From Mesorhizobium waimense (GTDB lineage: Bacteria > Pseudomonadota > Alphaproteobacteria > Rhizobiales > Rhizobiaceae): a stretch of 34,672 bases of DNA. The first letter of the stretch is position 1; each line of letters starts with the position of its first letter. Below are positions 1 through 7,908 of this stretch, one piece after another. The stretch covers positions 1-34,672 of the forward strand of contig NZ_QZWZ01000057.1 in the NCBI RefSeq assembly GCF_003601975.1, in the 5' to 3' direction. The notes beneath the pieces were generated by a model. It saw nothing but the letters and a program-made list of their open reading frames with translations, did no database searches and was not told the DNA's origin. Both the position numbers and the translations under genes were made by a program.

Positions 1-12
1 GGTCCGGGAGGG

Positions 13-792
13 GTGTCGGCGGAAGAGCTCATGCTGGACGAAATCACCACGATCAGGCGGCGCTTCGCTCGCCATGGCACCCTGGACGGTTGCATCGACG
101 AGGCGTTCGTAGCGATGCGCGGCCTCGGCTACGAAGCCTTGATATACGACTATACGCCCGTGCCTTACGACCTCGACGGCTCGATCATGATCCCGTCGAT
201 GCTCAAGCTGCGTAACATCGATGACGACATGTACGACTATTGGTGCGATCGCGGCTACTTCCGCATCGATCCCGTGCAACTCGTCGCCGCGCACAGTTCC
301 AGGCCCTTCGCCTGGAACTACGACGATGGAGCCGACACGGAAATACGCGCGCTACTCAACGAGACGACGGAGCCGGTGGCGCGATATCTGCGAGAGCGCG
401 ATCTCACCCGAGGCGTGACGATCCCCATTCATATGCCGCGCGGCGGCTATGCCACGGTCACCGGGGTACGTTTCGGCGCCGGAGAAGATGTTCCGCGCGA
501 TCCCGGAAGCATCGCCCAGTTCGGCCTGCTCGCGCATGTCTTCCATGACGCGGCCTACGCCTACTACAACCGCTCGGCCCTCAGTCCGCGATTGCCGGCG
601 CTGACCGAGCGTGAGCGCGAGTGTCTCCGCCATTCGGCACATGGGCTCTCTGCCAAGGAGATCGCGCGCGTCATCGGGCGCTCGGTTCCTACTGTCGTCA
701 TGCACCTCACGGCCGCCGCCAGGAAGCTGGGCGCTAGGAACCGAACGCAGGCCGTCGTTCGCGCCGCGCATTTCCGCCTGCTCGACAACTGA
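13..792 (+). CDS. LuxR-family transcriptional regulator, plant-associated LuxR-solo type
   Basis: An N-terminal autoinducer-binding domain (about residues 10-175) is followed by a LuxR/FixJ helix-turn-helix (about 197-255: LTEREREC, then GLSAKEIARVIGRSVPTV). Aligned on the conserved Asp-Pro (D86-P87) and Trp101, the positions equivalent to TraR Trp57 and Tyr61 are Met73 and Trp77. Those are the replacements known from plant-responsive solos such as OryR, XccR and PsoR, which sense plant compounds instead of AHLs. The next gene is a pip-type S33 hydrolase, as in that subfamily. No luxI is in the window. The start is uncertain: GTG at 13 has little room for a Shine-Dalgarno, ATG at 31 follows GGAAGAG, and the frame is open to the left edge, so the gene could begin outside the window. 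The family is certain; the ligand class is inference. Confidence 0.9.
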   Translation: MSAEELMLDEITTIRRRFARHGTLDGCIDEAFVAMRGLGYEALIYDYTPVPYDLDGSIMIPSMLKLRNIDDDMYDYWCDRGYFRIDPVQLVAAHSSRPFAWNYDDGADTEIRALLNETTEPVARYLRERDLTRGVTIPIHMPRGGYATVTGVRFGAGEDVPRDPGSIAQFGLLAHVFHDAAYAYYNRSALSPRLPALTERERECLRHSAHGLSAKEIARVIGRSVPTVVMHLTAAARKLGARNRTQAVVRAAHFRLLDN

Positions 793-816
793 CGAAGAGA
801 CCCTATTACTTTTCAT

Positions 817-837
817 AGCTGCCGCCTCGGGCAGGCT
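817..837. promoter_or_regulatory. Imperfect dyad upstream of the S33 hydrolase, possible lux-box
   Basis: AGCTGCC and GGCAGGCT form an imperfect inverted repeat with a short spacer, in the gap between the LuxR gene and the hydrolase. It lies about 37 bp before the preferred GTG start at 874. Its size and place suit a LuxR-type operator controlling the pip-like gene, as reported for OryR/XccR systems. The match is by symmetry only. Confidence 0.3.
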
Positions 838-873
838 CGCCCTACGATGCCCGCCGCAACGAGGAGAGCCGCC

Positions 874-1770
874 GTGACGGAAGCGAAGGAAGGCCATGTC
901 GCGTTTCGCGGCTCCCGCACCTGGTACCGCATCGCCGGCAACCTAGATTCGCCGAGGCTCCCCCTGGTGGTCGCCCATGGGGGACCAGGCTGCACCTACG
1001 ACTATGTCGACACTTTCAAGGACATCGCGGCTCTCGATGGCCGGGCCGTGATACACTACGACCAGCTTGGAAATGGCAACTCCACTCGGCTGCCGGAGAA
1101 GGGACCAGACTTCTGGACCGTCGACCTGTTCCTTGACGAACTCGATACGCTGTTGCGGTCGCTCGGGATCGAGCATCGCTACGCCTTCCTTGGCCAGTCC
1201 TGGGGCGGCATGCTCGGCGCCGAGCATGCCGTGCGCCGGCCGGAAGGCCTCAAGGCCCTGGTGATCGCCAACTCGCCGGCCAACATGCGCACCTGGGTGT
1301 CCGAGGCCAATCGGCTGCGCCGTGAACTGCCCGCCGACGTCCAGGATACGCTCACACGGCACGAGGCCGCCGGCACGATCACCGATCCTGAATATGTAGC
1401 AGCCTCGCGCGTGTTCTACGACCGACATGTCTGCCGGGTCGTCCCATGGCCGCCGGAGGTGGCGCGAACCTTCGCCATCATGGACGAGGACAACACGGTC
1501 TACCGCAACATGAACGGCCCGACCGAATTCCACGTCATCGGCACGATGAAGGACTGGACCATCGAGGACCGGCTGCCCGACATCGCGGTACCGACACTGC
1601 TGATTTCGGGCCGCCACGACGAGGCCACGCCCGAGGTAGTTCGACCCTATGTGGAGCGCGTTCCGGGTATTCGATGGGTACTGTTCGAGCATTCGAGCCA
1701 CATGCCGCATGTCGAGGAGCGGGAGCTCTGCATGCGCACTGTCTCGGACTTCCTCAAGACGCAGGACTGA
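874..1770 (+). CDS. Alpha/beta hydrolase, proline iminopeptidase family (S33)
   Basis: The 298-residue protein belongs to the proline iminopeptidase/L-amino-acid amidase group of peptidase family S33. Visible marks are the oxyanion-hole motif HGGPG near the N-terminus, the nucleophile elbow GQSWGG, a late Asp in ISGRHDE and the catalytic His in SSHMPH. Together these make a complete Ser-Asp-His triad. No signal peptide is visible, so it is probably cytoplasmic. GTG at 874 is preferred as start because AGGAG lies 7 nt before it; ATG at 847 has no such site. It sits 81 bp downstream of a LuxR solo of the plant-responsive type, whose usual regulated neighbour is a pip gene. It may process a plant-derived signal or a peptide or amide, but the substrate is not shown by the sequence. 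Confidence 0.88.
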   Translation: MTEAKEGHVAFRGSRTWYRIAGNLDSPRLPLVVAHGGPGCTYDYVDTFKDIAALDGRAVIHYDQLGNGNSTRLPEKGPDFWTVDLFLDELDTLLRSLGIEHRYAFLGQSWGGMLGAEHAVRRPEGLKALVIANSPANMRTWVSEANRLRRELPADVQDTLTRHEAAGTITDPEYVAASRVFYDRHVCRVVPWPPEVARTFAIMDEDNTVYRNMNGPTEFHVIGTMKDWTIEDRLPDIAVPTLLISGRHDEATPEVVRPYVERVPGIRWVLFEHSSHMPHVEERELCMRTVSDFLKTQD

Positions 1771-2015
1771 GGTGCAACCGGCAAGCATTGGGACGCGGGA
1801 TGCAACTTTTGCACTTCCCCGAGGTTTCCGGCGCCGCACTTGAATCAGCTGTTGAGCATGGCCTGAATCACATTCTCAGCATCCAAGTCCAACTATATGA
1901 TTGGATTCGGCAATTACTGTTCCGACACCCACAACGCCGGACTTCAATGGTTTGACCATCTCAGACCTTCGCCTCGATGCCTCCTTGTAATCTGAAAGTT
2001 GCCGGAGCGTGGTTC

Positions 2016-2753
2016 CTACAGAAGCGTCCGACCACCATTCACTGCGAACTTCTGACCAGTGATAAAACTCGCTTTCGGCGATGCCAGAAAGGCGACCATG
2101 TGGGCTATGTCCTCGGGAGTGCCAAAATGGCCAAGGGGCGTCCGGTCGAGGTACCAGCTGCGGCTGGCCTGGGGCACGCCGGCATGGCGTTCTACCGGAA
2201 TCCAGCCCGGCGCGACCAGGTTTACCGTTATTCCCTCCGGGGCGAGCTCTTTGGCCCAGGAGCGCGTCATTGACAGCATCGCTCCCTTTGCTGACGCATA
2301 GTTGCCGAAATTCGGGTTGCCGAGCTCGGCAATCTCCGAGCCGATATTGATGACCCTGCCGGACTTGCGGGCGCGCCAGTCCGGCAGCACAAGCTGGAGC
2401 AGTTCAAGCGGCGCCCTGACGAAGTACTCGAGCTGGTCGAGGTACGTCTGCCACGACTGCTCCATCAGCGGCATTTCCGGCTGCGGTCCCGTTGCATTGT
2501 TCACGATGAGATCGACCGGTCCGAGAGCGTCGCATATCTGATCCAGGCCGATACGCAGCTGGTCTCTGTCAACGACACTGAAACGTGCCGCAAATGCTTT
2601 CCCCCCACCCGCCTCGATCGTGCGCACCACCTGTGAGGCGCTTTTTTCGTCGCTGGCATAGTTGACTGCCACTGCCCAGCCATCTGCCGCCATGCAGCGG
2701 GCCATGACGGCACCCAGTCCACGCGATGCGCCGGTTATCAAAGCTACGTTCAT
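2016..2753 (-). CDS. SDR-family oxidoreductase (3-oxoacyl-ACP reductase-like)
   Basis: A classical short-chain dehydrogenase of 245 residues. It has the nucleotide-binding TGASRGLG at the N-terminus, NNAT in place of the usual NNAG, the active-site Ser in the GSEIAEL segment, and catalytic YASAK. The C-terminal FITGQKFAVNGGR is typical of the family. It is the last gene of a four-gene minus-strand operon (Gfo/Idh/MocA, D-2-hydroxyacid dehydrogenase, HpcH aldolase, SDR). Its ATG overlaps the stop of the aldolase gene by 4 bp, so translation is probably coupled. Its likely role is oxidising or reducing a hydroxyl or keto group on a sugar or cyclitol intermediate. The substrate is unknown. Confidence 0.88.
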   Translation of the reverse strand: MNVALITGASRGLGAVMARCMAADGWAVAVNYASDEKSASQVVRTIEAGGGKAFAARFSVVDRDQLRIGLDQICDALGPVDLIVNNATGPQPEMPLMEQSWQTYLDQLEYFVRAPLELLQLVLPDWRARKSGRVINIGSEIAELGNPNFGNYASAKGAMLSMTRSWAKELAPEGITVNLVAPGWIPVERHAGVPQASRSWYLDRTPLGHFGTPEDIAHMVAFLASPKASFITGQKFAVNGGRTLL

Positions 2754-3562
2754 GATCTGGGTTCCATCAAAGAAGTTTCAGTGCCCTGGCGGGTGGAAAT
2801 CTCGAATGCGGATCGGAGAGAGCGAGCCCCCTCCTGCAGAAAGGCCTGGTCGCTCGACAGCAGGAAGAGGCTGGACCCCAGTGCCAGCCAGCCAGGAAGT
2901 TCAGAAAGATCCGAGACGAACATGCCCGTGCGCATTCCGGCTTCGGCAGCCTTCCGGCAGATTTCATCGACGGCTTCCAACACCTGCGGATCTTTGGGCG
3001 AAGCAGCTCCCATCGAAATGGTGAGATCAACCCGGCCGATGAACAGACAGTCCAGGCGTTCGATGCGGATGATGTCAGACAGGTTGTCGAGAGCTTCCCG
3101 GTCCTCGATCTGGGCGACTATCACCGTGTCCTCTGTGGAGCGCTCCCGGTGTTCAGCCATCGGTTTGCGTGTGTAGCCTGCCGCACGCGTTGAACCAGCG
3201 TAGCCGCGCCCACCAGGACCGAACAAGGCGCTGCGGACCAGCCGGTCGGCCTCTTCGCCGCTGCGGATGTGGGGCGCGACCACCCCGACGGCACCCAGAT
3301 CGAGGCAGTTCAGCAGGCTGTCGGCCGATGCCGTGCCAGGACGGACAAGAACTGGCATACCGAGAGCACGGGCAGCGAAGATCGACCCGTCCAGGTCGCC
3401 ACGATCGAAAGGTGCGTGCTCGGCATCGAGACACAGGACATCCAGCGTCGAGCTCGAAAGGACTTCAACCACAGTGCGGCTGGGCGTCTTGATCCACGTA
3501 CCGATGAGCGGCGCGCCAGAACGCAGTCGCGAGCGAAACGAAGGGGCCTGATGTGCGCTCAT
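2750..3562 (-). CDS. HpcH/HpaI aldolase family protein
   Basis: A class II (metal-dependent) pyruvate aldolase of the HpcH/HpaI family, 270 residues, close to the usual 250-270. Expected active-site residues are visible: catalytic His49 in DAEHAPFD, Arg74 in VLVRPG, and metal ligands Glu153 (QIEDRE) and Asp179 (GRVDLT). The family cleaves 2-keto-3-deoxy acids or 4-hydroxy-2-keto acids to pyruvate plus an aldehyde. It overlaps the upstream dehydrogenase and the downstream SDR by 4 bp each. In this locus, which has no IolC or IolJ, it is a candidate for the final carbon-carbon cleavage of an opened ring product. That role is inference. Confidence 0.88.
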   Translation of the reverse strand: MSAHQAPSFRSRLRSGAPLIGTWIKTPSRTVVEVLSSSTLDVLCLDAEHAPFDRGDLDGSIFAARALGMPVLVRPGTASADSLLNCLDLGAVGVVAPHIRSGEEADRLVRSALFGPGGRGYAGSTRAAGYTRKPMAEHRERSTEDTVIVAQIEDREALDNLSDIIRIERLDCLFIGRVDLTISMGAASPKDPQVLEAVDEICRKAAEAGMRTGMFVSDLSELPGWLALGSSLFLLSSDQAFLQEGARSLRSAFEISTRQGTETSLMEPRS

Positions 3563-4530
3563 TGGCTCCCCCGGAGGGAGTCACGGTTGACGACCGTGTC
3601 GGGCATTCGTCCTGCAAGCACCTCAAGAACGGACTGTGTTGCCGACCCAGTCATGCGCGCTATGGATTCATGGCTGATGCCACCCATATGCGCTGCACAG
3701 ACCAGATTGGGGACGTCACGAAGGGTATCGGCGCCGGGTGGCTCCGTTTCGAAAACGTCGAGACACGCGCCGCCCAGCCTTCCCTCCCGCAGAGCCTCGA
3801 AAAGCGCCTTTTGATCGACTACGGGGCCGCGGGATGTATTCACCAGAATGGCCGTGGGCTTCATCCGGGCAATTGCGCTGGCATCGATGAGGTGATTGGT
3901 CTCCGCGATGAGGGGAACATGGAGGCTGACGATATCTGAACGGCTCAGAAGCTCTTCGAAACTGGCAACCTTTTCGGCGCCGGCAAGCGCGTCGACCTGG
4001 GCATCGAAAAAGCAGACTGTGACCCCAAAACCGGCAAGTCTGCGCGCCACTGCGCGCCCGATGGTGCCGGCGCCAACAAGTCCAACGGTTTTGCCCGGCA
4101 GTTCGCCGGGCGTCAGTGGGCCTACGCGCTCCCAGCGGCCGGCCTTGACCGAGTTGTCCTGCTGGGGAATCTTGCGAACGGCCGAAAGGATGAGCGCCAG
4201 CGTGTGGTCTGCCACGGTCTCGGCGTTCATGCCCGGGGTGATTGAAATTGCAATTCCCAGTTCATCAGCCATGGCGCGATCGACCGAATCGAACCCGACG
4301 CCGACCCGGGCAATTATCCGCAAATCCGGAAGCGCGCGAAGGACCTCGGCCGTGAATGGATCCGTGCTGACGATTGCAGCGGCACAACCTGCCGCCAGAT
4401 GCGTCAATTCGTCCGGCGTCCGAACGCCAAGCTTCGGCGCGAGGACCAGTTCATGGCCGGCCTCCAGGAGGCGTCTGCCTGTGGTCGCGCCGGCGCGATC
4501 GAAGCCCGGCCAGCTGATGAAGATACGCAT
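3559..4530 (-). CDS. D-2-hydroxyacid dehydrogenase (phosphoglycerate dehydrogenase-like)
   Basis: An NAD(P)-dependent D-isomer-specific 2-hydroxyacid dehydrogenase, 323 residues. The Rossmann motif GAGTIG lies at 153-158, followed by an acidic residue (FFDA) that suggests NAD. The catalytic triad is complete: Arg234 (NTSRGPVVD), Glu263 (FETEPP) and His281 (AAHMGG). There is no ACT or other C-terminal regulatory domain, so it is unlikely to be the housekeeping serine-pathway SerA. It is second in the operon, 12 bp after the Gfo/Idh/MocA gene, and overlaps the aldolase gene by 4 bp. It may interconvert a hydroxypyruvate-like or 2-keto acid product with its D-hydroxy acid. Confidence 0.87.
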   Translation of the reverse strand: MRIFISWPGFDRAGATTGRRLLEAGHELVLAPKLGVRTPDELTHLAAGCAAAIVSTDPFTAEVLRALPDLRIIARVGVGFDSVDRAMADELGIAISITPGMNAETVADHTLALILSAVRKIPQQDNSVKAGRWERVGPLTPGELPGKTVGLVGAGTIGRAVARRLAGFGVTVCFFDAQVDALAGAEKVASFEELLSRSDIVSLHVPLIAETNHLIDASAIARMKPTAILVNTSRGPVVDQKALFEALREGRLGGACLDVFETEPPGADTLRDVPNLVCAAHMGGISHESIARMTGSATQSVLEVLAGRMPDTVVNRDSLRGSQ

Positions 4531-4542
4531 CAGACTATCCCT

Positions 4543-5697
4543 TCACTCGACCACGCTTCGGTAGGAGATGTTGACGCGCTGACCGAGGCTGGCGGCCCTG
4601 ATCGCTGCATCGATGATTTCGGAGCAGTAGTAGCCATCGCGGAACGTTGCTCCGATCGGAGCGACCTCGTGCAACCCGGCAATCGCACCCAGAATGTGAA
4701 CGGCCTCGTGGCTGAATGTGTCTACCCAACCAAGCGGATGGCCTGGCGGAAACCAGTTTGACTGGTAGGGATCAGCGCTTCGCATGACCGGAATTGTCCG
4801 GAAGGCCTTGTCGGCCCCAGCAACACGCAGCTCATTGAGACGCTGCATTGAAAACGCTATCGACCCTTTTGAGCCGTCGACTTCGATCCTGCTTGTAACC
4901 AGATGACCGCCAGCGACCCGTGACGCCTCGACGACGCCGAGCGCGCCGTTGTCATAGTCGAACAATGCTGCAAACTGGTCGTCCGTCTCGATCCGGCCGC
5001 CATCGCTTGCAGCGCCGACCTTTATTCGCGTCACGGCCTGCACGGTCGTTGGGTCAGCATCCATCAGGAAGCGTGAGAGATCAATATGATGCGCTCCGAG
5101 ATCGCCGAGCGCTCCCGCACCTGCGGCCTGCCTGTCATCGCGCCAGCTTTTCTGGCGTTTTTCGTCGAGAGACGAGGAGACGAGAAACTGCGACCGGTAA
5201 TGAAGGATTTCGCCGATCTCGCCGGACTGGATGATCTCGCGTGCGAGCTGCAGCGCCGGAAAAAAGCGATAGTTGTAGGCACACATATGCTTGACGCCTG
5301 ACCAGTGGGCTGCATCCCACATCGCAAAGGCGTCATCTGCAGTTGGGCCAAGCGGCTTCTCGCAAAACACGTGCTTGCCGGCTCGAGCTGCAGCGATTGT
5401 CGGCTCGACATGCAGCGCATTTGGACCTGAATTGTCGAACAGCTGGATCCTGTCGTCGGCCACGATATCGCGCCAGTCAGTGACACCCTGTTCCCATCCC
5501 AGCCGATTTCTGGCTGCTTCGAGTTTTTGCGCATCGCGCCCGTAGAGCGACACCAGCCTTGGGCGTGGCACGGCCTCCGGAGCAATGAGAGGCACATCGC
5601 GGTAGCCAAGCGTATGTGACTTGCCCATGAAGGCGTAGCCGATCATGCCAATGCCAATTTCGTTCGATCCGGCCATTCCGAGGTCCTGTTTCTGCAC
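4543..5697 (-). CDS. Gfo/Idh/MocA family oxidoreductase
   Basis: An NAD(P)-dependent sugar/cyclitol dehydrogenase, up to 384 residues. The N-terminal dinucleotide fold is marked by GMIGYAFMGKSH. The catalytic lysine motif is FCEKPLG. The C-terminal substrate domain carries YNYRFFPALQ and GDLGAHHIDLSRF. It resembles the dehydrogenase at 12547 more than the IolG-type ones at 7093 and 13731. An internal ATG at 5676 (starting MAGSNE) is a credible alternative start. It is first in its operon, with operator-like palindrome 5744-5759 centred about 54 bp upstream of the first ATG, so it is probably repressed by the LacI-family protein of this locus. Confidence 0.9.
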   Translation of the reverse strand: MQKQDLGMAGSNEIGIGMIGYAFMGKSHTLGYRDVPLIAPEAVPRPRLVSLYGRDAQKLEAARNRLGWEQGVTDWRDIVADDRIQLFDNSGPNALHVEPTIAAARAGKHVFCEKPLGPTADDAFAMWDAAHWSGVKHMCAYNYRFFPALQLAREIIQSGEIGEILHYRSQFLVSSSLDEKRQKSWRDDRQAAGAGALGDLGAHHIDLSRFLMDADPTTVQAVTRIKVGAASDGGRIETDDQFAALFDYDNGALGVVEASRVAGGHLVTSRIEVDGSKGSIAFSMQRLNELRVAGADKAFRTIPVMRSADPYQSNWFPPGHPLGWVDTFSHEAVHILGAIAGLHEVAPIGATFRDGYYCSEIIDAAIRAASLGQRVNISYRSVVE

Positions 5698-5743
5698 TTT
5701 CGTCCGCTGCCAACCGATCCTGTCGAGCGTGTGATCTTAAAAT

Positions 5744-5759
5744 ATGAATAGCTATGCAA
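5744..5759. promoter_or_regulatory. Predicted LacI-family operator, copy 1
   Basis: ATGAATAGCTATGCAA matches the palindrome consensus TTGCATAG/CTATGCAA at 13 of 16 positions. It lies just upstream of the Gfo-dehydrogenase-aldolase-SDR operon that starts at 5697. Confidence 0.7.
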
Positions 5760-5889
5760 AGTCAAGCTGAAACCTGAAATGCATGAAGGATTTGCCGCTA
5801 CCGGGGTGCCAGCTGCAAAGAATTGGGCAGTTCACGATGCCATGCCAGATAGAAACGAGCGAACCGGCGGAACTGGCAGACGTCCGGGG

Positions 5890-7011
5890 CTAGCGTGCGG
5901 TTGATTTTCGCTCGCAAAGCGTTCCGGGAACGAGGCGCAATCTACCACCGCCGGCAGTGCCCTCCTGCCAGCGCAGCTTGAGCGCGGCGATGGCTGCGTC
6001 AACCATTTCCGCTCCATTCTGGCGGACTGTGGTCAATGAATAGGACGGCCAGTTCGAAAATGTCGCATCGTCAAAGCCGGCAATCATGACGTCTTCGGGA
6101 ATGCGCAGGCCGTACTCGACGCGGGCGCATTCCATTGCCCCAATGGCAGTCAGGTCGTTTGCGCAGAACACCGCGTCAGGCGGGCTCTCTCCCGCAAACA
6201 GGGTACGGGCGGCTTCATAGCCGCCCTCGTAGTGGAAATTGCCTTTTACGATCTCGACATCCTCGACACCCAGCTCTTTCAGGCGCCCGACAAATCCCTG
6301 CTCGCGATCGGTATTGGCGAGCGTTTCGTTACCGGCGATGTAGGCGAATCGCGTTCCGCCCTTCTGGAACAGGAGATTTGCAATCAGCCTGCCGCCTTCG
6401 ACATTGTCGCAGCAGACGGCGGAAACCCATTTGTTCTGCTGCCGTCCGTTCAGCAGGACGATGGGAATACGCATCTGGGCGCATTCGTCAGCAGCGTCTT
6501 TGGACATTATGGAAAGCGCCGATATGATGCCGTCGACGCGATAGCGCATGATCAGGGGAATGGCTGCGTCGAAGTACTCGTTGTGATCGACGAAAAACAC
6601 CAGGACCTGGTAGCCCTGCGCCTGAAACTGGCGGGTGAACTGCTCGAAGATGTTGGCGTAGTAGGGGTTGTACATTCCGCCAATGACAATGGCGATCAGC
6701 TGCGAGCGATGCGTTACCAGGATGCGTGGAAGGATGCTTGGCTGGTAGCCAAGTTCACGCGCCGCCGCGATTACTTTCTCGCGCGTCTTCTTGCTGACGC
6801 TGGCCCCGGGGGTAAAGGCACGCGATACTGCCGACTGCGACACTCCGGCCAGACGTGCCACGTCGATCGAAGACGGCTGCAGCCTGCCGCGGCCGTCCGG
6901 ACCGCCAGCCGCATCTAGCAACGTCGGCTGCTTGCTGCCGTTTTCATTGTCCTGCCGCACACCCGACTCCGCTGCTGAATTGCAATGCACAAGCCGGCAG
7001 GTTAGCGACAA
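5890..7011 (-). CDS. LacI-family transcriptional regulator
   Basis: An N-terminal LacI helix-turn-helix (about residues 47-66: SSIDVARLAGVSQSAVSRAF) and hinge precede a periplasmic-binding-protein-like effector domain (IVIGGMYNPYYANIFEQF, then AGNETLANTDREQGF and CANDLTAIGAMEC). It probably represses the surrounding catabolic operons and is released by a sugar or cyclitol. Seven copies of a 16-bp palindrome in front of the local operons are the obvious operators. None is seen in the 81 bp before this gene, so autoregulation is not apparent. The N-terminus is longer than usual: GTG at 6960 with GGAG 7-8 nt before it would remove 17 non-family residues and is a good alternative start. Confidence 0.92.
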   Translation of the reverse strand: MSLTCRLVHCNSAAESGVRQDNENGSKQPTLLDAAGGPDGRGRLQPSSIDVARLAGVSQSAVSRAFTPGASVSKKTREKVIAAARELGYQPSILPRILVTHRSQLIAIVIGGMYNPYYANIFEQFTRQFQAQGYQVLVFFVDHNEYFDAAIPLIMRYRVDGIISALSIMSKDAADECAQMRIPIVLLNGRQQNKWVSAVCCDNVEGGRLIANLLFQKGGTRFAYIAGNETLANTDREQGFVGRLKELGVEDVEIVKGNFHYEGGYEAARTLFAGESPPDAVFCANDLTAIGAMECARVEYGLRIPEDVMIAGFDDATFSNWPSYSLTTVRQNGAEMVDAAIAALKLRWQEGTAGGGRLRLVPGTLCERKSTAR

Positions 7012-7092
7012 AGAGCGCCATCGACAATGTCACGGTCGCAGTTGTGGATACGGGGTGAACGGGTCGGGTGTAGGTCGAGGCGACGACACGTC

Positions 7093-7824
7093 CTATTGTC
7101 GTGCGCCCTCAACCACGCGTTCCACCAGATCGGCCCGTCGGGTCGCCGAGATATGGCCTACCGGACCATCATCCCATTCCAGCTGCAGCGACACGGTGTC
7201 GTGGTCCCCGATCTCAGCAAGGCCGGGGTCGACGTTCCTGTCCAGGCGGGCGTGAAGGTGGTCAGGCTGGCGTCCTACCAGCCAGAGGAGTTCGTCAAGG
7301 TCATGGACCACCATATCAGCAACGATACCGCCCTGATGCGCCGTGACGGTCCGATCCGGCAGGGATATGTCGCGGCTTAGCTGGAGGATATGCTCGATTT
7401 TGCCGATGTCGCCGGCGGCTATTCGGTTCCGGACTTCACGCCGCATTGGATCGAAGCGCCTGTGAAATCCGAGTATGACCGGAAGGCCGGATCTGCCCAC
7501 AAGGTCAATTGCCGCCTCGATGGAGCGGCGATCACGGGCAACGGGCTTTTCACACAATGCAGGCAGACCGAGAGTGAAGGCCATCGCCAGATAGCTGACA
7601 TGCGTGTCTGTCGGTGAGGCGACGACGATAGCGTCGGGCACTACCGCCCCTGCAGCCTCGCCCAGCGTGGGGAAGCAAGGTAGGCCCCAGTCTGACGGCA
7701 GACTGCCCGGTGCAAGGGTATCGACGAAGCCGGCGAGTTCCAGCGACGGATTGCGGTGAACGGCGCGGGCGTGCACTGCAGCTATTCTTCCGGTTCCCAC
7801 AATGACGATCCGGTACTTGCGCAT
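7093..7824 (-). CDS. Gfo/Idh/MocA family oxidoreductase, C-terminally truncated (IolG-like)
   Basis: This IolG-type dehydrogenase has an intact N-terminal NAD domain (GTGRIAAVHARA), catalytic LCEKPVARD, FHRRFDP, and GGIVADMVVHDLDEL. It stops at 243 residues; the full homologue in this window has 334. The final part of the substrate domain is therefore absent. Reading past the stop in all three frames toward the LacI gene does not recover it. The transcript starts beside operator 7877-7892, divergent from the gene at 7909. It may be a decayed gene or a shortened protein; loss of the C-terminal strands makes normal activity doubtful. Confidence 0.75.
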   Translation of the reverse strand: MRKYRIVIVGTGRIAAVHARAVHRNPSLELAGFVDTLAPGSLPSDWGLPCFPTLGEAAGAVVPDAIVVASPTDTHVSYLAMAFTLGLPALCEKPVARDRRSIEAAIDLVGRSGLPVILGFHRRFDPMRREVRNRIAAGDIGKIEHILQLSRDISLPDRTVTAHQGGIVADMVVHDLDELLWLVGRQPDHLHARLDRNVDPGLAEIGDHDTVSLQLEWDDGPVGHISATRRADLVERVVEGARQ

Positions 7825-7876
7825 GGGTCAACTTTTCGATTGATTTTCAAGTGGCAGGCATGTAGCACAGGGACAA

Positions 7877-7892
7877 ATGAATAGCTATGCAT
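7877..7892. promoter_or_regulatory. Predicted LacI-family operator, copy 2
   Basis: ATGAATAGCTATGCAT, with symmetry continuing outward (CAA on the left, TTG on the right) to a 22-bp near-palindrome. It lies between the divergent genes starting at 7824 and 7909 and can serve both. It ends 16 bp before the ATG at 7909. Confidence 0.72.
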
Positions 7893-7908
7893 TTGTGGTT
7901 TTGTCGAG

